From: CAZDAM01 sp964503595
Lineage (GTDB): Bacteria > Muiribacteriota > UBA6191
Reading direction: 5' to 3'
Length of the DNA stretch: 9,049 nucleotides
Assembly (NCBI GenBank): GCA_964503595.1
Contig: CAZDAM010000116.1
Location: 1-9,049, forward strand
Below the pieces are notes generated by a model. That model was not told the origin of the DNA and did not search any database. It saw only the letters and a program-made list of their open reading frames with translations. The translations under genes were made by a program, and so were the position numbers. Every line of letters starts with the position of its first letter. Within the stretch, counting starts at the first letter, position 1. Of the stretch, positions 6,018 through 9,049 are shown piece by piece.

Positions 6018-7651
6018 CCATTCACCACCCAGGCATAGGCATAGGCCGGAAGGCTCAGCCTTCTACCTTCCACCCGGACTCCATCCGAAAGCAGACGTGC
6101 CGTTACCGGCTCGGGAAGATCCTGTTCCTGGGCTTTTGAGGACAGGTTATGAACACAGTACACCGTTTTCCCTCCCAGTGTTTTGGCAAAGCTTAGAATG
6201 GCCGGATTCCCCGACAGAGTTCTGGTGTCTTCCCCAAGGCCTTTCTTGCGTTCCCAGAGCATCTGCCTGACTCCGCGGTGAATGGTGGCCATTTTGGTCT
6301 GAGGATCTCTGAGCTTCTCGGACACTTCCACCCAGGGCACCGGCCCGCGCACATAGTGCCGGGAATCGGGATGACCTGTCTCCAAAGCCGCTTTTTCAAA
6401 GAACTTCTGATCGTTTTTCAGGCCCAGTTCATCCCCGTAGTAAAGAACCGGAACTCCCCCACAACTCAGAAGCAGGGAAAAGGCCAGAAGCATACGCCTC
6501 GGATCTTCTTTTAAAAGCTCCATCATACGGGCAGAAATCCCTTCGCCTTCGCGAAAATCCCAGGCCGGATCATGACAGAAAGTCTCATGCAGAAAACGAC
6601 GGACTTCAGGCGTGACCATTTCCAGAGTCAGTTCATCATGGCAGCGCAGGAAGACAAACCAGTTACAGCCATCCGGAATCGCCGGAGTTTTCTGAAGAAC
6701 CTCTTCCACAGGCTGGGCCTTCTCTTTGCCCATTGCCTCCCAGAGATGGGGCATAAGCGGGAAATGATAGGCCGCCGTCACCTCATCTCCATCCCCGAAA
6801 TATTTCAGAACCTCCTGAGGAGGCTGACAGGCTTCGGCCAGAAGCAGGGTATGCGGAGCGACCACATCCATACATGCGCGAATCAGTTTGACAATCCTAT
6901 GGGTTGGTTCGAGATTTTCGCAGTCCGTGCCTTCCTCTTTCCATAGAAAGGGAATCGCATCCAGGCGAAACCCGGAAACCCCTTTGGAACGCCAGAAAAT
7001 CAGGGCCTCAAGGGCATGGAGAAAGACCTGGGGATTACGCCAGTTCCAGTCCGGCTGAAAATCGTAGAAGCGATGAAAAAAATAGCCTTCCCCGCTTGGA
7101 ATCCTTTCCCAGTTTGATTCCATCATCCCCTTGAAAAGAATCCGGCACTCCGCGTATTCCGAGGCATCCTCAGACACCACAAACCATTCCCTGGCCTCAC
7201 CCGAAGGATTTTTCAGAAACTGCCTGAAACGGGAATGCTCGGATGAACAGTGATTCAGGGGAATATCAAAAATGATGGCGATATTGCGGCTCCTAGCTTC
7301 CTCTAAAAATTCATAGAACAGAGTCTGGGGTCTTCCATTCAGAAGATCGGTACGAATCTGGAAGTAATCGGCGACATCAAACCCGTAATCCCGCATCGGA
7401 GACTTGAGAATCGGAAGAAGCCAGACGGCTCCAACCCCCAGATCCTGCAGGTAATCAAGCTTGTGAATCAGTCCTTCAAAATCATTGGCAAACAGATCGA
7501 CATAAAGTGCATAGACCGCCCTCTTCGTCCAGTCCTGCTCCTCATGCTCCTGCCTTTTCCCAAGCATGACCTGAAGACGGGATAGCAGATGTTTGTCCTG
7601 AGGCCATAACTCCAGAAAACCCTCTTCAATTTCCCTTGAAAGTTTCCCCAT
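6014..7651 (-). CDS. GH13 alpha-glucan/disaccharide enzyme, trehalose synthase or amylosucrase type
   Basis: The protein has 545 residues, counted from the ATG at 7651, and no signal peptide. All four GH13 regions are present: DIPLNH (129-134), GFRLDAIPF with nucleophile Asp231, LLAEACQ with acid/base Glu273, and FLRCHDE with Asp339. Subfamily-like stretches are SPMRDYGFDVADY (84-96), the GTDCENLEPTH stretch (241-251), FGDGDE (285-290) and HDELTLEMV (338-346). These match trehalose synthase (maltose to trehalose isomerisation, GH13_16) best; the FLWK..GT.CENL stretch is also shared with amylosucrases (GH13_4). A short beta-rich C-terminal domain follows at about 485-545. An in-frame TTG seven codons upstream was rejected because the ATG has a well-placed AAGGA. 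The partner genes, a symporter upstream and a fructosidase-like enzyme downstream, point to import and processing of a disaccharide, with sucrose, trehalose and maltose all possible. Catalytic family certain, exact reaction not. Confidence 0.9.
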   Translation of the reverse strand: MGKLSREIEEGFLELWPQDKHLLSRLQVMLGKRQEHEEQDWTKRAVYALYVDLFANDFEGLIHKLDYLQDLGVGAVWLLPILKSPMRDYGFDVADYFQIRTDLLNGRPQTLFYEFLEEARSRNIAIIFDIPLNHCSSEHSRFRQFLKNPSGEAREWFVVSEDASEYAECRILFKGMMESNWERIPSGEGYFFHRFYDFQPDWNWRNPQVFLHALEALIFWRSKGVSGFRLDAIPFLWKEEGTDCENLEPTHRIVKLIRACMDVVAPHTLLLAEACQPPQEVLKYFGDGDEVTAAYHFPLMPHLWEAMGKEKAQPVEEVLQKTPAIPDGCNWFVFLRCHDELTLEMVTPEVRRFLHETFCHDPAWDFREGEGISARMMELLKEDPRRMLLAFSLLLSCGGVPVLYYGDELGLKNDQKFFEKAALETGHPDSRHYVRGPVPWVEVSEKLRDPQTKMATIHRGVRQMLWERKKGLGEDTRTLSGNPAILSFAKTLGGKTVYCVHNLSSKAQEQDLPEPVTARLLSDGVRVEGRRLSLPAYAYAWVVNG

Positions 7652-7658
7652 GATGCAT

Positions 7659-7663
7659 TCCTT
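7659..7663 (-). promoter_or_regulatory. Ribosome binding site deciding the GH13 start
   Basis: AAGGA on the - strand lies seven bases before the ATG at 7651. It favours that ATG over the in-frame TTG at 7672, which falls in the T-tract side of the terminator hairpin and has no Shine-Dalgarno sequence. Confidence 0.75.
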
Positions 7664-7670
7664 ATCGTAC

Positions 7671-7703
7671 AAAAGGCGGGGCCTTCTTAAAGAAGACCCC
7701 GCC
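7671..7703 (-). terminator. Rho-independent terminator or attenuator between symporter and GH13 gene
   Basis: On the - strand, GGCGGGG (7703-7697) pairs perfectly with CCCCGCC (7681-7675). One mismatch follows, then about five more pairs (CTTCT with AGAAG type) around a small loop. The hairpin is followed directly by TTTT (7674-7671). It begins 19 bases after the symporter TAA and ends only seven bases before the GH13 ribosome binding site. The short U-tract suggests incomplete termination, so it may act as an attenuator or as an mRNA-stabilising hairpin for the upstream message. Confidence 0.8.
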
Positions 7704-7722
7704 CGGTTTCAAAGATCCTGGT

Positions 7723-9049
7723 TTACGACGAAGATCCAGAATCCCGGCGCGGACCTTGATTTCTGTGATGGCGCTGACGCGGCCTTCGCTGGCGCGGTGC
7801 ATCTCCATCCTCAGAACTGGAATTGCGCGGGCGCTCCTCCCGTTTTTGGTGATTGTCATGCTCTTCCCTGTGATGCTGATGGCGTGGTTTGTGATTGTGC
7901 TGATGGCCCTCACGCTGGCGCCGTCCATAGCGCCGCCCCTGGATCTGATCCAGTCTGAGTACCTCATCACCACCAAAGCGTTTGTCATCTTCATCACACT
8001 GCCACTGCATTTTCAGATTGGAGAACCAGAAGAGGTAAAGCCCTACCCCGGTCACCACAGTGATCAGACCGAAAATACCAACCTTTTCCCAGTCATGGAA
8101 GACCACGGCCATGGAAGTAATCAGGATACTGATCTGAAAGGGCACCGCCAGACAGGTTGCAATGGTGTCATTCAGCTTTTCAATCTGACGATCCGCCATT
8201 TCCTGACGGGTGATATAACCCTCATCAATGGCCTTGAAGCCATAGGCCTTCCAGGCCCCCCCCGGATTGATCTTGAGCCAGAAATCCAGAAGAACCTTTT
8301 CTTCTACCGGTGGAGTCATCAGACTGGCCAGCACACAGAAGACGAAGGAAATACCCATGATGGTCGGAAAGGACACGTAAATCGGCAGAGTGGAAAATCC
8401 GCCTTTGACAATCACGGCCGCAATCATCCCGCCCGCGGTTCCGGCAGCGAAGCCGTAACCATTGAATCTTGGCCAGTACCAGCGCAGAAACAGAGGCATG
8501 AACATACCGGCTGACAAAGCCATGGTGATCCAGTCCCAGATGATATTGATATTGGGAATGATCGCCGCAATCAGAACCCCCACAACCGCCAGGGCAATTG
8601 TGGCGACATGAGAGGCCTTCACCAGCTGCTTCATGTCCGCTTTGGGGTTGATATAGGACTGATAGATATCAATCACCAGATACGAGGCACCGGCATTCAG
8701 GGTCGAATCAAAGGTCGACATGGCCGCCGCAATCAGTCCTGCCAGCATAATTCCCTTGATTCCTACCGGAACCATGGCCGAAATCACTGCCGGAAGCGTC
8801 ATTTCCGGATCCTGGCTGATGATATCGGCAACATGGGCAAGCGCCGGATCATTGCCATGCACAACGGCAAGACCCAGGGCAGCAAGACCCGCAACCATCG
8901 TCCAGCGCAGGACTGAAATGACAATGGATTCCAGAGTCAGAAGCCCAGCTTCCCTTTCATTTCTGGCGGCAAAAAATCTTTGATCCGTATAGCCACCAAC
9001 CCCGGACATCCCCTCAATGGTTGATTTCGCCACATAAAAGAGAACAAAG
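7723..9049 (-). CDS. Sodium:solute symporter (SSS family), 5' end outside window, Arg/His-rich C-terminal tail
   Basis: This is the C-terminal part (about 440 residues) of a sodium-coupled symporter. The frame is open to the window edge, so the GTG at 9033 is not the true start. The signature region AGLIAAAMSTFDSTLNAGASYL contains Ser-Thr of MST at the position of the Na2 sodium site in PutP-like proteins. Upstream, GGYTDQRFFAARNEREA is the typical cytoplasmic loop of sugar-type members, and several membrane helices follow. The end is unusual: after the last helix (LYLFWFSNLK) comes an acidic linker, then about 70 residues very rich in Arg, His, Gln and Glu, up to the TAA at 7725-7723. Gene order (symporter, GH13, GH32/68-like) suggests uptake of a sugar or glycosidic osmolyte, but SSS members also carry amino acids and other solutes. 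Family strong; substrate inferred only from the neighbours. Confidence 0.88.
   Translation of the reverse strand, partial: FVLFYVAKSTIEGMSGVGGYTDQRFFAARNEREAGLLTLESIVISVLRWTMVAGLAALGLAVVHGNDPALAHVADIISQDPEMTLPAVISAMVPVGIKGIMLAGLIAAAMSTFDSTLNAGASYLVIDIYQSYINPKADMKQLVKASHVATIALAVVGVLIAAIIPNINIIWDWITMALSAGMFMPLFLRWYWPRFNGYGFAAGTAGGMIAAVIVKGGFSTLPIYVSFPTIMGISFVFCVLASLMTPPVEEKVLLDFWLKINPGGAWKAYGFKAIDEGYITRQEMADRQIEKLNDTIATCLAVPFQISILITSMAVVFHDWEKVGIFGLITVVTGVGLYLFWFSNLKMQWQCDEDDKRFGGDEVLRLDQIQGRRYGRRQREGHQHNHKPRHQHHREEHDNHQKREERPRNSSSEDGDAPRQRRPRQRHHRNQGPRRDSGSSS
7726..7941 (-). other. Low-complexity Arg/His-rich tail of the symporter
   Basis: About 72 codons encode roughly 18 Arg and 10 His, plus many Gln, Glu, Asn and Ser, and almost no hydrophobic residues. 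The His cluster GHQHNHKPRHQHH is followed by HDNHQ and later RHHRN. The segment is probably disordered and lies beyond the last membrane helix. Metal, nucleic acid or phospholipid-headgroup binding are possible roles; none is shown. Confidence 0.7.

Noticed and set aside
7756..8514. A 252-codon + strand open frame opposite the symporter, starting with a hydrophobic stretch
   Set aside because: The hydrophobic start is what the antisense of His/Gln/Arg-rich codons produces. It starts with TTG, has no Shine-Dalgarno sequence and lies wholly inside the symporter gene.
1..9049. Search for tRNA, rRNA, CRISPR arrays, insertion sequences, att sites or a replication origin
   Set aside because: No cloverleaf, regularly spaced repeats, transposase motifs or DnaA-box clusters were noticed by eye; a covariance-model search would be needed to exclude small RNAs.

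Overview
The window reads as a stretch of bacterial chromosome of moderate GC content (estimated by eye at about half, not counted). It has no mobile elements, RNA genes or CRISPR arrays that I can see. A secreted metallopeptidase-like protein with a signal peptide, an S41 peptidase, a MATE exporter, a membrane-anchored class III nucleotidyl cyclase and a sodium-type symporter suggest a Gram-negative heterotroph. Deltaproteobacterial, Bdellovibrionota-like or spirochaete-like lineages are conceivable, but no phylogenetic marker is present and I cannot name the taxon.

Layout, left to right. Positions 2-1096 (+) hold the C-terminal part of an S41 serine peptidase. It enters from outside the window and is broken by two opposite one-base indels. 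It converges on, and overlaps by 28 bases, a MATE-family multidrug/metabolite exporter (1069-2421, -). The 404 bases after the MATE start contain candidate divergent promoter elements and, in their right half, an unmistakable but headless remnant of a response-regulator receiver domain (recognisable over about 2631-2804, +).

Immediately after this remnant comes a two-gene + strand unit. A four-helix membrane class III adenylate/guanylate cyclase (2826-3851) is joined by an ATGA overlap to an exported gluzincin-like (HExxH) metallopeptidase homologue (3848-5131). The receiver remnant suggests that the cyclase was once preceded by a two-component signalling gene.

The right half is a - strand sugar locus, read from right to left. 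It starts with a sodium:solute symporter (SSS family, 5' part outside the window) that carries a striking Arg/His-rich C-terminal tail. Next is a GH13 enzyme of trehalose synthase/amylosucrase type (6014-7651). Last is a GH32/GH68-like (clan GH-J type) five-bladed propeller enzyme (5040-6017), joined to the GH13 gene by a GTGA stop-start overlap. Both enzymes lack signal peptides. The simplest reading is sodium-driven uptake of a disaccharide or related osmolyte followed by cytoplasmic transglycosylation or hydrolysis. A strong hairpin terminator sits between the symporter stop and the ribosome binding site of the GH13 gene and leaves no room for a separate promoter there. It therefore probably tunes expression of the enzymes relative to the transporter. 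The GH32/68-like gene converges on the metallopeptidase gene and overlaps it by 92 bases.
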